Part shown: positions 50,416 through 59,078 of the stretch, one piece after another
Position numbering within the stretch: position 1 is the stretch's first letter
Layout: the number at the start of each line of letters is the position of its first letter
Origin: Halapricum desulfuricans
GTDB taxonomy: Archaea > Halobacteriota > Halobacteria > Halobacteriales > Haloarculaceae
Length of the DNA stretch: 64,000 nucleotides
Assembly (NCBI RefSeq): GCF_017094465.1
Contig: NZ_CP064791.1
Span: 2,604,001 to 2,668,000, forward strand
Direction of reading: 5' to 3'
Notes under the pieces: model-generated
Told to the model about the DNA's origin: nothing
Databases searched by the model: none
What the model saw: only the letters and a program-made list of their open reading frames with translations
Translations under genes and position numbers: made by a program

Positions 50416-52830
50416 TCACGGTCGGCGGGTCCAGACGACGGCCTGTCCGTTGTCGAGCGTGAGCGTGTCGAGGTCGGGCGCAGTGCCCGGGGACGCGAGC
50501 GCGGGTTCCCAGCCGTCCGCCGGGATCGACGGGTCGAGACCGGTCGGCTCGACGGTCACCTCGGGCCCTTCCATGTTCCCCACGAACAGCACCTGTTCGT
50601 CGCCGTCCGGAGACGCCCTGAAGCCGTAGTAGACGACCGTCCCGTCGACGGGATGGACGTAATCGAAGACCTCCGATCCGTCGACGTCAATGTCTTCGAG
50701 CAACCACGGCCGGTCCTGACGGAACTCCCGGACGCGCTGGGTGAACTCGGCGCGGTCCGGGTCGAGGGTGTCCAGCCAGTTCGAAAGATTGGCGAACTCG
50801 TTGACGTCGGCCATCCAGTGTTCGCTGAATCGTTCGAGATCCTCGGGCGTCACCGTCTCGCCTGCAAGCGGTGATCCCAGTGCCTCGATAGTCGCTGCCA
50901 TGTCCTCCAGTTCCCAGTCGGTCGCTTCGCCGACATCGTGCAGGACGTGCACGAAGTGATCGAGGTCGTCCCGGTCGTCGATGCCCATCGACTTCAGCCG
51001 CCCGAAGAACCGATCGTCGTCGTACAGCTCGGCAGGGACGTGCCAGTCGAGGACGTTGTCCTCCTCGGCGACGACCTTGACGTTCCACTCGTCGTCAGTA
51101 TCACGCATAAACGACCAGGGCGCGTGGGCGTTGGCGTTGAGGAAGTCCATCGGCACGCCGGGCAGCAGGCAGTGCAACAGCATGTTCGTCGAGGGCTGGT
51201 CGTAGGCTTCGTCGATGATCTCCGGCCCGTCGTCGCCCAGGTAGGGGTTGATCGGATCTTCCTCCCAGCCTTTCGGGAGGGGCTGTTGGGTCCCCCTGCG
51301 GAGCGTGTCGTGATTCGCGACGCCAGTGATCCAGTTGCTGCCGAAATCGGCGACCTCGAAGACGCGCCACCACTTGCTCGCCCAGAACGTCAGCAGGGCG
51401 GGCTTGTTGTGCGCGAAGGTGATCGGCGACCACTGGAAGGAGTGGGGGTGCTGTTTGATGAGCTCGCGATAGGTCGAAGCCAGTTCCCAGTCCCCGCGGG
51501 GCCAGGGCCGGCCGTCTTCGTAGATCATCCACGGCCGGTATTCGGTCCCGCCGACTTCCTGTGTTACCTCGTCCATCTCCGCGAGGAACTCGTCGTCGTG
51601 GAACAGTTCGTCGGGGCCGGGGTCGTAATACTTGAAGTCCTGTGCGCCGTCGACCCGGATTCCGTCGGCACCGAAGTCCATCTTTCGGCGCTGGAGCTCC
51701 AGCACCGTCGCCCGGACGACCGGATGCAGGTAGTCCAGTTCCAGGCCGTACATCCCCGGGCCTTCGATGAACTCCTCGTCGAGCAGTTCGTCGGCCCGTC
51801 CCTCGGCGTGGCCCAGCGCGATGTCGAAGACGATCCGGATCGGCTCCGGGAGGTTGTGACAGGCGGCGATGAAATCGACCAGTTCGTGTGGTCGCCCTGT
51901 CTCCAGGATTGCGGGATTGGGTGCCGAAAACGCCCGGATGACGATGTCGTAGCCCCAGTTTATCAGGTCGGGTTGCTCGGCGATGAGCTCGGCCGTCTCG
52001 CCGCCCTGGGGTGCGACGCGGTCGCCCTCAACCTGCCAGAACTCGTGGTTCTCGCGGTGTTCGGTGATCGGCTCGATCGGCATCAGCTGGATCCCGTCGT
52101 AGCCCATATGGATCCGCTCGCCGGCAGTCAGGTCCTCGCCCGTGCGGAGCTTCTCGCTGATCCGATCGTATCGCCGTGCCAGCCCTCCTAGAGACCCGTT
52201 CTCGGTTGCCGTCCCCGGATGGATTTCGACCATGCTCGTCGCGGGCTCGATCCGCGGCAGGCCGTCGTCCTCGCTGGTCGGGATCGGCTCCGCGTCGGTA
52301 CCGAGGTGCTCGAAGTACTCGCGGTCGTCACGCTCGGCGTCGAGCGTGTCGAGATCGATCAGCTCGGCGGGGCCGAACACGCCGAACGGCACCGAGTACG
52401 CAAGCGGATCCTGAACCGTGTGCCACTCGCCGTCCTCGCGGTAGACCAGCTGGTAGAGGGAGCCGAACTGCTCACGCGTGCCCGGACGCATACCCTCGAC
52501 GACCGCCCAGTGGTACTCGCCTTCGCGATGGATCGGAAGCCGATCGCGCCGGACCTCGATCGTCTGCTGATCGACGCCGTCTTCGAAGACCCGAACGTCC
52601 TCCGTCGGGGTCAACACTTCGAGATAGACGTCATCGTGCGGGACGCCAGCGTCGACGATCTCGGGCGTCCAGAAGCCGATCTCGGTCACGCCGTCTTCGT
52701 AGTGTGCGCCCAGTCGGGTGACGATCTCCTTGGCCGCCTCGAAGTCGTCGTCGTGGCGCTCCCGCTGCGCTCGATGCCACGCACGCAGGTCCTCGGTGGG
52801 TTCGTCCAGCAGCCGGACGTTTGCTGTCAC
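50416..52830 (-). CDS. gghA: GH13-like glycosidase, glucosylglycerol hydrolase (GghA)-like
   Basis: The 804-residue protein has an N-terminal beta region (about 30-200) and a GH13-type barrel: VFDIALGHAEG, GADGIRVDGAQDFKYYD with the nucleophile Asp, WMIYEDGRPWP with the acid Glu, and TGVANHDTLRRG with the third Asp. Layout and size recall cyanobacterial GghA, which splits the osmolyte glucosylglycerol into glucose and glycerol. A C-terminal beta domain follows. The start is a GTG at 52830 with AGGAG about 10 bases before it. It is divergent from the amylosucrase gene. Other alpha-glucosides remain possible as substrate. Confidence 0.72.
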   Translation of the reverse strand: MTANVRLLDEPTEDLRAWHRAQRERHDDDFEAAKEIVTRLGAHYEDGVTEIGFWTPEIVDAGVPHDDVYLEVLTPTEDVRVFEDGVDQQTIEVRRDRLPIHREGEYHWAVVEGMRPGTREQFGSLYQLVYREDGEWHTVQDPLAYSVPFGVFGPAELIDLDTLDAERDDREYFEHLGTDAEPIPTSEDDGLPRIEPATSMVEIHPGTATENGSLGGLARRYDRISEKLRTGEDLTAGERIHMGYDGIQLMPIEPITEHRENHEFWQVEGDRVAPQGGETAELIAEQPDLINWGYDIVIRAFSAPNPAILETGRPHELVDFIAACHNLPEPIRIVFDIALGHAEGRADELLDEEFIEGPGMYGLELDYLHPVVRATVLELQRRKMDFGADGIRVDGAQDFKYYDPGPDELFHDDEFLAEMDEVTQEVGGTEYRPWMIYEDGRPWPRGDWELASTYRELIKQHPHSFQWSPITFAHNKPALLTFWASKWWRVFEVADFGSNWITGVANHDTLRRGTQQPLPKGWEEDPINPYLGDDGPEIIDEAYDQPSTNMLLHCLLPGVPMDFLNANAHAPWSFMRDTDDEWNVKVVAEEDNVLDWHVPAELYDDDRFFGRLKSMGIDDRDDLDHFVHVLHDVGEATDWELEDMAATIEALGSPLAGETVTPEDLERFSEHWMADVNEFANLSNWLDTLDPDRAEFTQRVREFRQDRPWLLEDIDVDGSEVFDYVHPVDGTVVYYGFRASPDGDEQVLFVGNMEGPEVTVEPTGLDPSIPADGWEPALASPGTAPDLDTLTLDNGQAVVWTRRP

Positions 52831-52835
52831 AGTAG

Positions 52836-52851
52836 TACAACTCCTGTAGTA
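52836..52851. promoter_or_regulatory. TACAACTCCTGTAGTA element, gghA promoter
   Basis: This 16-base near-palindrome differs at only two positions from TACAACTCATGTTGTA at 59019-59034. It stands 6 bases before the gghA start, overlapping the SD-like AGGAG. Confidence 0.5.
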
Positions 52852-52918
52852 ATAATGAACCCCATTCATCTTAAAGACACACCCCGCGTCCGGGCCGGAT
52901 ACGCGATCCCACCCATCT

Positions 52919-52936
52919 AACCACACCTGTTGTAAA
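52919..52936. promoter_or_regulatory. GTTGTAAA element, amylosucrase promoter
   Basis: AACCACACCTGTTGTA matches 12 of 16 positions of the 59019 palindrome and continues AA. It lies about 75 bases before the amylosucrase start; a TACAA half-site also occurs at 52955-52959. Confidence 0.45.
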
Positions 52937-53009
52937 GAATTTTGATGCCGGGGATACAATGGTACACTATGACCGAAAGCGCCCGTATAGCGTGGTACAG
53001 GAGGGGACA

Positions 53010-55277
53010 ATGAGCGAGGCCAGCGGTGACCGGAACGAGGCCCCGATAGCGGATTGGCCCCCGGAGGACCCCGTCGAGGCGCTGCGGACGTTTCTGATCG
53101 ATCGCTACGCGGACCATCCCGAGAGCGATGTGTTGCGCGAGCGGATCGAGGAACACCTGCCGGACCTCTGGCGGGCGTTTACCGAGGTCTACGGGGACGA
53201 CCGCGAGAGCGTCACCTGGCTGCTCGAAGCGGTCGATGCGGCCGTCGAGACCTTCGATGCCCGACCCGAGCGTCTCCGCTCGCTCGATCGGTCCCGCGAG
53301 GGCGTCGAGGACTGGTTCCAGCGACCGGAGGAGGTCGGCTACATGTGTTACGTCGACCTGTTCGCGGGGGACCTCCAGGGCGTCCGCGAGAAGATCCCCT
53401 ATCTGAAGGAGCTCGGCGTGACCTACCTGCATCTGATGCCGCTGCTGGAGCCACGCGAGGGGCAAAACGACGGCGGGTACGCCGTCACGGACTACCGGGC
53501 GGTCGATCCCGACCTGGGGACGATGGACGACCTGCGGGAACTAGCCGCGGACCTCCAGGAGGAGGATATTCACCTCGCGCTCGATTTCGTGATGAACCAC
53601 ACCGCTCGCGAGCACGAGTGGGCCCAGGCCGCGATGGACGGCGACGAGCGCTTCGAGGACTTCTATCTCACCTTCGAGGACCGCGAGCGCCCCGACCAGT
53701 ACGAGCAGACGCTCCCGGAGGTGTTCCCGGACTTCGCGCCGGGGAACTTCACCTACGTCGAGGAGCTACAGCAGTGGGTCTGGACGAGCTTCTACGACTT
53801 CCAGTGGGATCTGGACTACTCGAACCCGGACGTGTTCGTCCAGATGTTCCGGGAGATGGCGTTTCTCGCGAACGTGGGGACCGACGTGCTCCGGCTCGAC
53901 GCCGTCCCCTTTCTCTGGAAGGAACTGGGGACGGACTGCCGGAATCTGGACGAGGCCCACTGGATCCTGCGGGCCTACCGGGCGCTGATGCGGATCGCCG
54001 CGCCAGGCGTACTGTTCAAAGCCGAGGCCATCGTCACGCCCGAGGAGACGATCAGGTACCTCGGCACGGGCGGCCACGAGGGCGAGGAGTGTGACATCGC
54101 CTACAACGCGCCGCTGATGGCCCACCTCTGGCACGCGCTGGCCAGCGAGAACACCCAGTTGCTGGAACAGGCCCTCGAATCGCTCCCGGCGACCCCGGAG
54201 GGGGCCTCGTGGCTCAACTACGTCCGGTGTCACGACGACATCGGCTGGGGCCTGGACGACGAGGACGTCCGCGCTGTCGGTCAGGACCCGACCAGTACGC
54301 GCAAGTTCTGCTCGGACTTCTACGCGGGCGATCACCCCGACAGCTACGCCGAGGGGTATCGCTTCCAGGAGGAGGCGACCGGCGTCGCCCGAACCTCCGG
54401 GACCGCCGCGGCACTGACCGGCCTCCAGAAAGCCCGCGTCGAGGGCGACCCCGAGGACGTCGACGCGGCGATCCAGCGGTACCTGCTCATGCACCAGGCC
54501 GCCTTCGTCATGCAGGGGATGCCGTTGCTGTACAGCGGCGATGAGCTCGCCCAGCTCAACGACTTCTCGTATCTGAACAACCCGATCAAGGCCGAGGACA
54601 ACCGCTGGGTCCACCGCTCGCCGATGGACTGGGACGCCGCCGAGCGCCGCACGCTGGAGGGGTCGGTCGAACAGCGCGTCTTCGACGGGATCAAGCGCCT
54701 CTCGAACGCGCGAGCGGGGCGCGAGGCGTTGCACCACCGCGGTGAGGAAGTCGTTCACGACGTGTCGGACGATGCGGTGTTCGTCGTCGAGCGCGCCCGC
54801 GACGGCGAACGCCTGCTTGCGCTCTCGAACTTCTCCGGGGAGTCGCGAGCGGTCGCCTTCGGCGAGCTTCCCGACGGCTGGGACGCCGGAAGCTACCGCG
54901 AGGTCCTCCGGGACGAGTCGGCGTTCTACCCCGACGGTCGGATCCTCCTGGAACCGTACGGCTATCGCTGGCTCGAACCGGCCGACGCGACGCCCGGCGA
55001 GGCGGTGACGACCCGCGTCGAGATCGACGTCGAAGCCGAATACGGCGAGGAGGTGTTCCTGACCGGTAACCACGAGGCGCTCGGCAACTGGGACGTCGAG
55101 CAAGCGGTAGCGCTGTCGGGCGAGGACTACCCGACCTGGCGGGGCGAGTTCGAGTTGCCAGCGGGGACCTACGTCGAGTTCGAGTGGCTGAAAAAGAGCG
55201 AGGGGGAGCCGGTCGAGTGGTCCGGACACCGCTACGTCACGAAAGCCGGCTGGGACACCGCCTGGCTGCTGGAGTGA
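53010..55277 (+). CDS. Amylosucrase-like GH13_4 enzyme with C-terminal CBM20
   Basis: The 755-residue enzyme has the amylosucrase architecture: helical N-domain (about 15-100), barrel with HLMPLLEPREGQNDGGYAV, DFVMNHTAREH, DVLRLDAVPFLWKELGT (nucleophile), LFKAEAIVTPEE (acid Glu) and YVRCHDDIGWG (the amylosucrase RSHDDIGW with Cys for Ser). Amylosucrase turns sucrose into alpha-glucan and fructose. Residues about 665-755 form a CBM20 starch-binding domain (VFLTGNHEALGNWDVEQAVA), an unusual addition. No signal peptide is seen, so it is cytosolic. A strong SD (GGAGGGG) precedes the ATG at 53010. Confidence 0.82.
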   Translation: MSEASGDRNEAPIADWPPEDPVEALRTFLIDRYADHPESDVLRERIEEHLPDLWRAFTEVYGDDRESVTWLLEAVDAAVETFDARPERLRSLDRSREGVEDWFQRPEEVGYMCYVDLFAGDLQGVREKIPYLKELGVTYLHLMPLLEPREGQNDGGYAVTDYRAVDPDLGTMDDLRELAADLQEEDIHLALDFVMNHTAREHEWAQAAMDGDERFEDFYLTFEDRERPDQYEQTLPEVFPDFAPGNFTYVEELQQWVWTSFYDFQWDLDYSNPDVFVQMFREMAFLANVGTDVLRLDAVPFLWKELGTDCRNLDEAHWILRAYRALMRIAAPGVLFKAEAIVTPEETIRYLGTGGHEGEECDIAYNAPLMAHLWHALASENTQLLEQALESLPATPEGASWLNYVRCHDDIGWGLDDEDVRAVGQDPTSTRKFCSDFYAGDHPDSYAEGYRFQEEATGVARTSGTAAALTGLQKARVEGDPEDVDAAIQRYLLMHQAAFVMQGMPLLYSGDELAQLNDFSYLNNPIKAEDNRWVHRSPMDWDAAERRTLEGSVEQRVFDGIKRLSNARAGREALHHRGEEVVHDVSDDAVFVVERARDGERLLALSNFSGESRAVAFGELPDGWDAGSYREVLRDESAFYPDGRILLEPYGYRWLEPADATPGEAVTTRVEIDVEAEYGEEVFLTGNHEALGNWDVEQAVALSGEDYPTWRGEFELPAGTYVEFEWLKKSEGEPVEWSGHRYVTKAGWDTAWLLE

Positions 55278-55329
55278 GCCGGTCCACAGCGACGATTTCG
55301 AGTCGTCGGTCGCGGACGTGACTGTTCTC

Positions 55330-55408
55330 ATACTGCCGGCTGTGACTTCGTGGAAGTATTCGCCACCCCAGGTGGCGAAATTCTGCACGTGATCACAGCC
55401 GGTAGTAT
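55330..55408. repeat. 79-bp nested palindrome between convergent GH13 genes
   Basis: Outer arms ATACTGCCGGCTGTGA (55330-55345) and TCACAGCCGGTAGTAT (55393-55408) pair at 15 of 16 positions. The core TTCGCCACC-CCA-GGTGGCGAA (55359-55379) is a perfect 9-bp hairpin, and the parts between pair imperfectly. It lies between two converging genes, with the last base in the stop codon of the leftward gene. It may be a bidirectional terminator or a short palindromic mobile element (MITE-like). Confidence 0.75.
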
Positions 55409-57075
55409 CAGGGCTGTCCGAGCGGGACGCGCTCGCCCTCGCTGTCGCCGCGGACCCAGACGTAGTCGTAGCCGTCCAGATAGAACGTCATCGGGCCGTC
55501 TTCCTCGAACTCGTAGTGGCCGGGGCCGAGCAGGTCGGCCGTCGCGCCCCACGGCAGATCGGGGTCGATCGTCACCTCGCGGTACTCCCCAGAGAGGTTG
55601 TGCACCGTGATCAACACGGTGTCCTCGTACTCGGCGCGGAAGACCCAGACGTCGTCGGCGTCGACCGGGACCTGCCCGAACTCGCCCTGCCAGAGTTCCG
55701 AGCAGACCGATCGCGTGTGTGCGATGGCGGCGATCCGGTTGTACAGCGAGTAGGGTTCGCCGAGCTGGTCGGCGACGTTGATCTCCCGGTAGCTGAACTC
55801 GCCCTCGTCGATGACAGGGAGGATGAGATCATCGGAGTCGGCCGTCGAGAAGCCGGCGTTGCGGTCGTCGGACCACTGCATCGGCGTCCGAACCGGGTCA
55901 CGCTCGTCGAGCGAGAGGTCCTCGCCCATACCGATCTCGTCGCCAGCGAGGATGACCGGCGAGCCCGGCAACGAGAACATAAGGCTATGAGCCATTGCGA
56001 TCCGCTCGGGGTTGTTCTCGAAGATGCCGGCGGTCCGGCGGGCGTGACCGCGCTCGAAGATCCAGGCGTCCTCGTCGTCGGGATTGAACAGCTCCTTGGC
56101 GTGCCAGAACGCGTCGTCGGGCAGTTTCAGCAGGTTCAGCTCGTCGAAGTTCCGCAGGAAGTTCGCCCACTGGCCGTTCTCGAAGACGTCGTAGGGCAGG
56201 ATATCGAACAGCCGCTCCAGGGGCCAGGTGTCCTCGATGCCCAGCGCGTACACCAGGTGTGCGTTGCCGACGAAGTTGAGCTGGAGGTCGAACTCGTCGC
56301 CGTCGCCGAAGTACTCGTCCAGCAGTTCGGGCTGATCGTCGGCCTCCGCCAGCAGGACCGCATCCTCCTTCTTCTCGCGGACGGTCCGGTTGAGCCGTCG
56401 GAAGAGAGCGTGGGGATCATCGAGTTCGTGGCCGTCCTCGCCCTTCCGGAAGGTCATCGGCGCGACGGCATCGACCCGGAAGCCGTCGACCCCCTGGTCG
56501 AGCCAGAACTCCAGGACGTCCTCGACCTCGGATTGAAGTTGTGGGTTGGCGATGTCGAGATCGGGCTGATAGTGATAGAACTGGTGGAAGTAGTGGGCGT
56601 CGGCGACCTCGTCGTAACTCCAGACGCCGTCCTCGTGCTCGGGGAAGATGTTGACCGTCGAGTAGGCCGACTCGGGGTCGTCGGTCCAGCAGTAGAACTC
56701 CCGGTACTTCGAATCGGGGTCCTCGCGGGCGCGCTGGAACCACTCGTGCTGGTCGGAGGTGTGGTTAAATATCATGTCGATCAGCACGCGGATGTCCCGG
56801 TCGTGGGCCGCCTCGACGACAGCCCGGAAGTCCTCTAAGGTCCCCAGGCGGTCGTCGACGTCGTAGTGATCGGCCACGTCGTACCCGTTGTCCCGCATCG
56901 GACTCGGGTAGAAGGGCAGCAGCCAGATCGCGTCGACGCCGAGGCGATCGAGATAGTCCAGCCGCTGGCGGAGCCCCTCGAAGTCGCCCCAGCCGTCGCC
57001 GTCGCTGTCATAGAAGCGCTTGACGTCGAGCTCGTACAGTACGGCGTCCCGGAACCACTCTGGCTGTTCGATCAT
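55408..57075 (-). CDS. Trehalose-synthase-like GH13 enzyme with altered active site
   Basis: The 555-residue protein follows trehalose synthase (GH13_16) through most of its length: LYELDVKRFYDSDGDGWGDF, PFYPSPMRDNGYD, MIFNHTSDQHEWF, GVDGFRVDAVAP (nucleophile Asp), DAVLLAEADDQPE (acid Glu), and FLRNFDELNLLKLP. In the last motif GH13 enzymes have NHDE; here the His is Phe, while the paralogue at 59079 keeps NHDE. The His normally stabilises the transition state, so activity may be changed or lost. The ends of both paralogues are alike (VWVRGDSEGERVPLGQP). It could act on trehalose, maltose or another alpha-glucoside. Confidence 0.8.
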   Translation of the reverse strand: MIEQPEWFRDAVLYELDVKRFYDSDGDGWGDFEGLRQRLDYLDRLGVDAIWLLPFYPSPMRDNGYDVADHYDVDDRLGTLEDFRAVVEAAHDRDIRVLIDMIFNHTSDQHEWFQRAREDPDSKYREFYCWTDDPESAYSTVNIFPEHEDGVWSYDEVADAHYFHQFYHYQPDLDIANPQLQSEVEDVLEFWLDQGVDGFRVDAVAPMTFRKGEDGHELDDPHALFRRLNRTVREKKEDAVLLAEADDQPELLDEYFGDGDEFDLQLNFVGNAHLVYALGIEDTWPLERLFDILPYDVFENGQWANFLRNFDELNLLKLPDDAFWHAKELFNPDDEDAWIFERGHARRTAGIFENNPERIAMAHSLMFSLPGSPVILAGDEIGMGEDLSLDERDPVRTPMQWSDDRNAGFSTADSDDLILPVIDEGEFSYREINVADQLGEPYSLYNRIAAIAHTRSVCSELWQGEFGQVPVDADDVWVFRAEYEDTVLITVHNLSGEYREVTIDPDLPWGATADLLGPGHYEFEEDGPMTFYLDGYDYVWVRGDSEGERVPLGQP

Positions 57076-57105
57076 GGTTATCCTAGTTCCCTATTTACTA
57101 TGGCT

Positions 57106-57114
57106 GTTGTTAAA
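57106..57114. promoter_or_regulatory. GTTGTTAAA element, promoter of the TreS-like gene at 57075
   Basis: GTTGTTAAA lies 31 bases upstream of the start. It is the weakest match to the GTTGTA half-site in the locus, next to an AT-rich CTATTTACTA that may be the TATA box. Confidence 0.35.
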
Positions 57115-57151
57115 TCATTCGGGCCGATGAGTACTGAGGCGTGAAACGGAG

Positions 57152-58831
57152 CTAGAGACCGTAGACGCGTGCCTCGTACGGCCGAAGCGTCGCCTCCCCG
57201 AAGCCGGACGCGTCGTCGTAGTTCGAGAGCAGGAGCGTCGCGTCGTCGGTCGACAGCGACGCCGACGGCGCGAACGACTCGTCCTCGTCGCTCCAGTTCA
57301 ACACGACCAGCACGCGCTCCTCGCCGAGGGTCCGGGTGAACACGTACAGCGGATCCGGCGTCTCGAGGAGGTCGTACTCGCCGTAGACGAGCACGTCCGA
57401 GCTCGAGCGCAACTCGATCAACTCGCGGTAGTAATGCCAGACGGACGACTCCGCCGAGCGGGCGGCCGCGACGTTGATCTCGGGATACCGCGCGTTGACT
57501 TTGATCCAGGGCTCGCCGTCGGTGAACCCGGCGTTTTCCTCGTCCGACCACTGCATCGGCGTTCTGGCGTGATCGCGCGAGCGGTAGTTCACGGCCTCGC
57601 GGATCTCCTCGTAGCTGTCTATCTCCCCGTTTTCGAGCAGCAACTCGACCGGCTGGCGCGTGTCGACGTCTCTGACCTCCGAGAGGGACGCGAAGTCGGC
57701 GTTGGTCATACCGATCTCCTGGCCCTGGTAGACGTACGGCGTCCCCTTGAGGGTGAACAGGAGCGTCCCGAGCATCGTCGCGGACTCGTAGCGGTAGGTC
57801 TCGTCGTCGCCAAAGCGGGAGACAACCCGCGGCTGGTCGTGATTCTCCCAGTAGAGGCCGTCCCAGCTGGTCTCATCGAGGCCGGTCTGCCACTCGCCGA
57901 AGATCTCCTTGAACTCCGAGACCGACCACTCGCCGATGTCCCACCGACCCTCCGGGCCGAAGTCCAGGAACATATGATCGAAGTGAAACGCCATGTTCAA
58001 CCCGTCGCCATCCGCGCCGAGGTACGCGTTGGCCTCTTCGACGTCGAGATCAACCATCTCGGCGACGGTCATCACGTCGTAGTTCGCGAACGTCTCCTCG
58101 TACAGTTCCCGCAGGTACTCGTGGATCCGCGGCCCGTTGACGAAGTGTTCGCCCCCGGTCGGATAGGTATCGACCTCGCCGTCGGGATACCCCTCGGGCT
58201 TGGAGGGGAGGTTGATCACGTCCAGCCGGAAGCCGTCGATGCCGCGATCGAGCCACCAGTTGACAGTCTCGTAGAGGGACTCGCGGACCTCGGGGTTGCG
58301 CCAGTTGAGGTCGGGCTGTTTCTCGTCGAACAGGTGGAGATACCACGCCTCCCGGACCTCGTCGTAGCTCCAGGCCGACCCGCCGAAAAACGACCCCCAG
58401 TTGTTCGGCGGGTCATCGGGTTCGCCCTCGACCCAGTGGTAGTAGTCCTCGTACCCGCCTTCCTCGCGGCGCGAGCGCTGGAACCACTCGTGTTCGTCGG
58501 AGGTGTGGTTCAACACCATGTCCATGACGAGCTTGATATCGCGCTCGTGGAGGGCGTCCCGCAGTCGCTCCCAGTCGTCCATCGTCCCCATCTCGTCCAT
58601 GATCGAGCGGTACTCCCGGATGTCGTAGCCGTTGTCGGCGTTGGGCGAGTCGTAGACCGGACAGAGCCAGACCACGTCGATCCCCAGCTCGTCGAGATAA
58701 TCGACCTTCTCGACGATCCCGGGGATGTCGCCGACGCCGTCGCCGTCGCTGTCGTTGAAACTACGCGGGTAGATCTGGTAGACGACCGCTTCTTTCCACC
58801 AGGAACGATCGATCTCGTCGCTAGCAATCAT
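57152..58831 (-). CDS. Oligo-1,6-glucosidase / alpha-glucosidase (GH13)
   Basis: The 559-residue enzyme is a full GH13 alpha-glucosidase: VVYQIYPRSFNDSDGDGVGD, MVLNHTSDEHEWF, GFRLDVINLPSK (nucleophile Asp), MTVAEMVDL (acid Glu), YWENHDQPRVVSRFGDD (Asp) and ARTPMQWSDEENAGF. The Val in DVINL next to the nucleophile is typical for alpha-1,6-linked glucosides such as isomaltose. It is cytosolic and follows the import of oligosaccharides. The ATG at 58831 is chosen because the sequence upstream holds the promoter palindrome. Confidence 0.9.
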   Translation of the reverse strand: MIASDEIDRSWWKEAVVYQIYPRSFNDSDGDGVGDIPGIVEKVDYLDELGIDVVWLCPVYDSPNADNGYDIREYRSIMDEMGTMDDWERLRDALHERDIKLVMDMVLNHTSDEHEWFQRSRREEGGYEDYYHWVEGEPDDPPNNWGSFFGGSAWSYDEVREAWYLHLFDEKQPDLNWRNPEVRESLYETVNWWLDRGIDGFRLDVINLPSKPEGYPDGEVDTYPTGGEHFVNGPRIHEYLRELYEETFANYDVMTVAEMVDLDVEEANAYLGADGDGLNMAFHFDHMFLDFGPEGRWDIGEWSVSEFKEIFGEWQTGLDETSWDGLYWENHDQPRVVSRFGDDETYRYESATMLGTLLFTLKGTPYVYQGQEIGMTNADFASLSEVRDVDTRQPVELLLENGEIDSYEEIREAVNYRSRDHARTPMQWSDEENAGFTDGEPWIKVNARYPEINVAAARSAESSVWHYYRELIELRSSSDVLVYGEYDLLETPDPLYVFTRTLGEERVLVVLNWSDEDESFAPSASLSTDDATLLLSNYDDASGFGEATLRPYEARVYGL

Positions 58832-58848
58832 AGCGGAACGTAGAGATT

Positions 58849-58861
58849 TACAATACTTGTA
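58849..58861. promoter_or_regulatory. TACAA-TAC-TTGTA palindrome, alpha-glucosidase promoter
   Basis: This perfect 5-bp inverted repeat with a 3-base gap lies 18-30 bases upstream of the alpha-glucosidase start, at the place of the TATA box. A regulator bound here would probably repress. Confidence 0.5.
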
Positions 58862-59006
58862 GTTTACTCCGTGGATGATAGATGGGGCTATCGGTCGAGA
58901 CGGGAACGCCGACATCGAGAGCGTGCCCCTTAGCAGTGAGAGGGTCCGGAGCTATTCGCCGCAAAGACAGGACTGCGCCGGCGTTTCGCAGACGGCACGC
59001 CCAGCC

Positions 59007-59034
59007 ATGAGTTGAGAATACAACTCATGTTGTA
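59007..59034. promoter_or_regulatory. Overlapping palindromes, TreS-like gene promoter
   Basis: ATGAGTTG-agaata-CAACTCAT (59007-59028) and TACAAC-TCAT-GTTGTA (59019-59034) are both perfect and overlap. They end about 10 bases before a TATA-like GATTTATGTA (about 59044-59053) and 45 bases before the ATG. That upstream position suits an activator site. Confidence 0.6.
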
Positions 59035-59078
59035 TATCACTGCGATTTATGTAGGAGGGCACAATAGTTAGCCTAACA

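Noticed and set aside
48001-50874. A 957-codon open frame on the plus strand
   Set aside because: It runs antisense to the HIT, TrmB, aldo/keto reductase and gghA genes, which have clear family motifs. Long antisense open frames are a usual result of high GC at third codon positions.
50416-53010. An 864-residue version of the gghA-like enzyme starting at 53010
   Set aside because: The extension would cover the whole divergent promoter region with the amylosucrase gene and has no similarity to the family. The GTG at 52830 has AGGAG before it.
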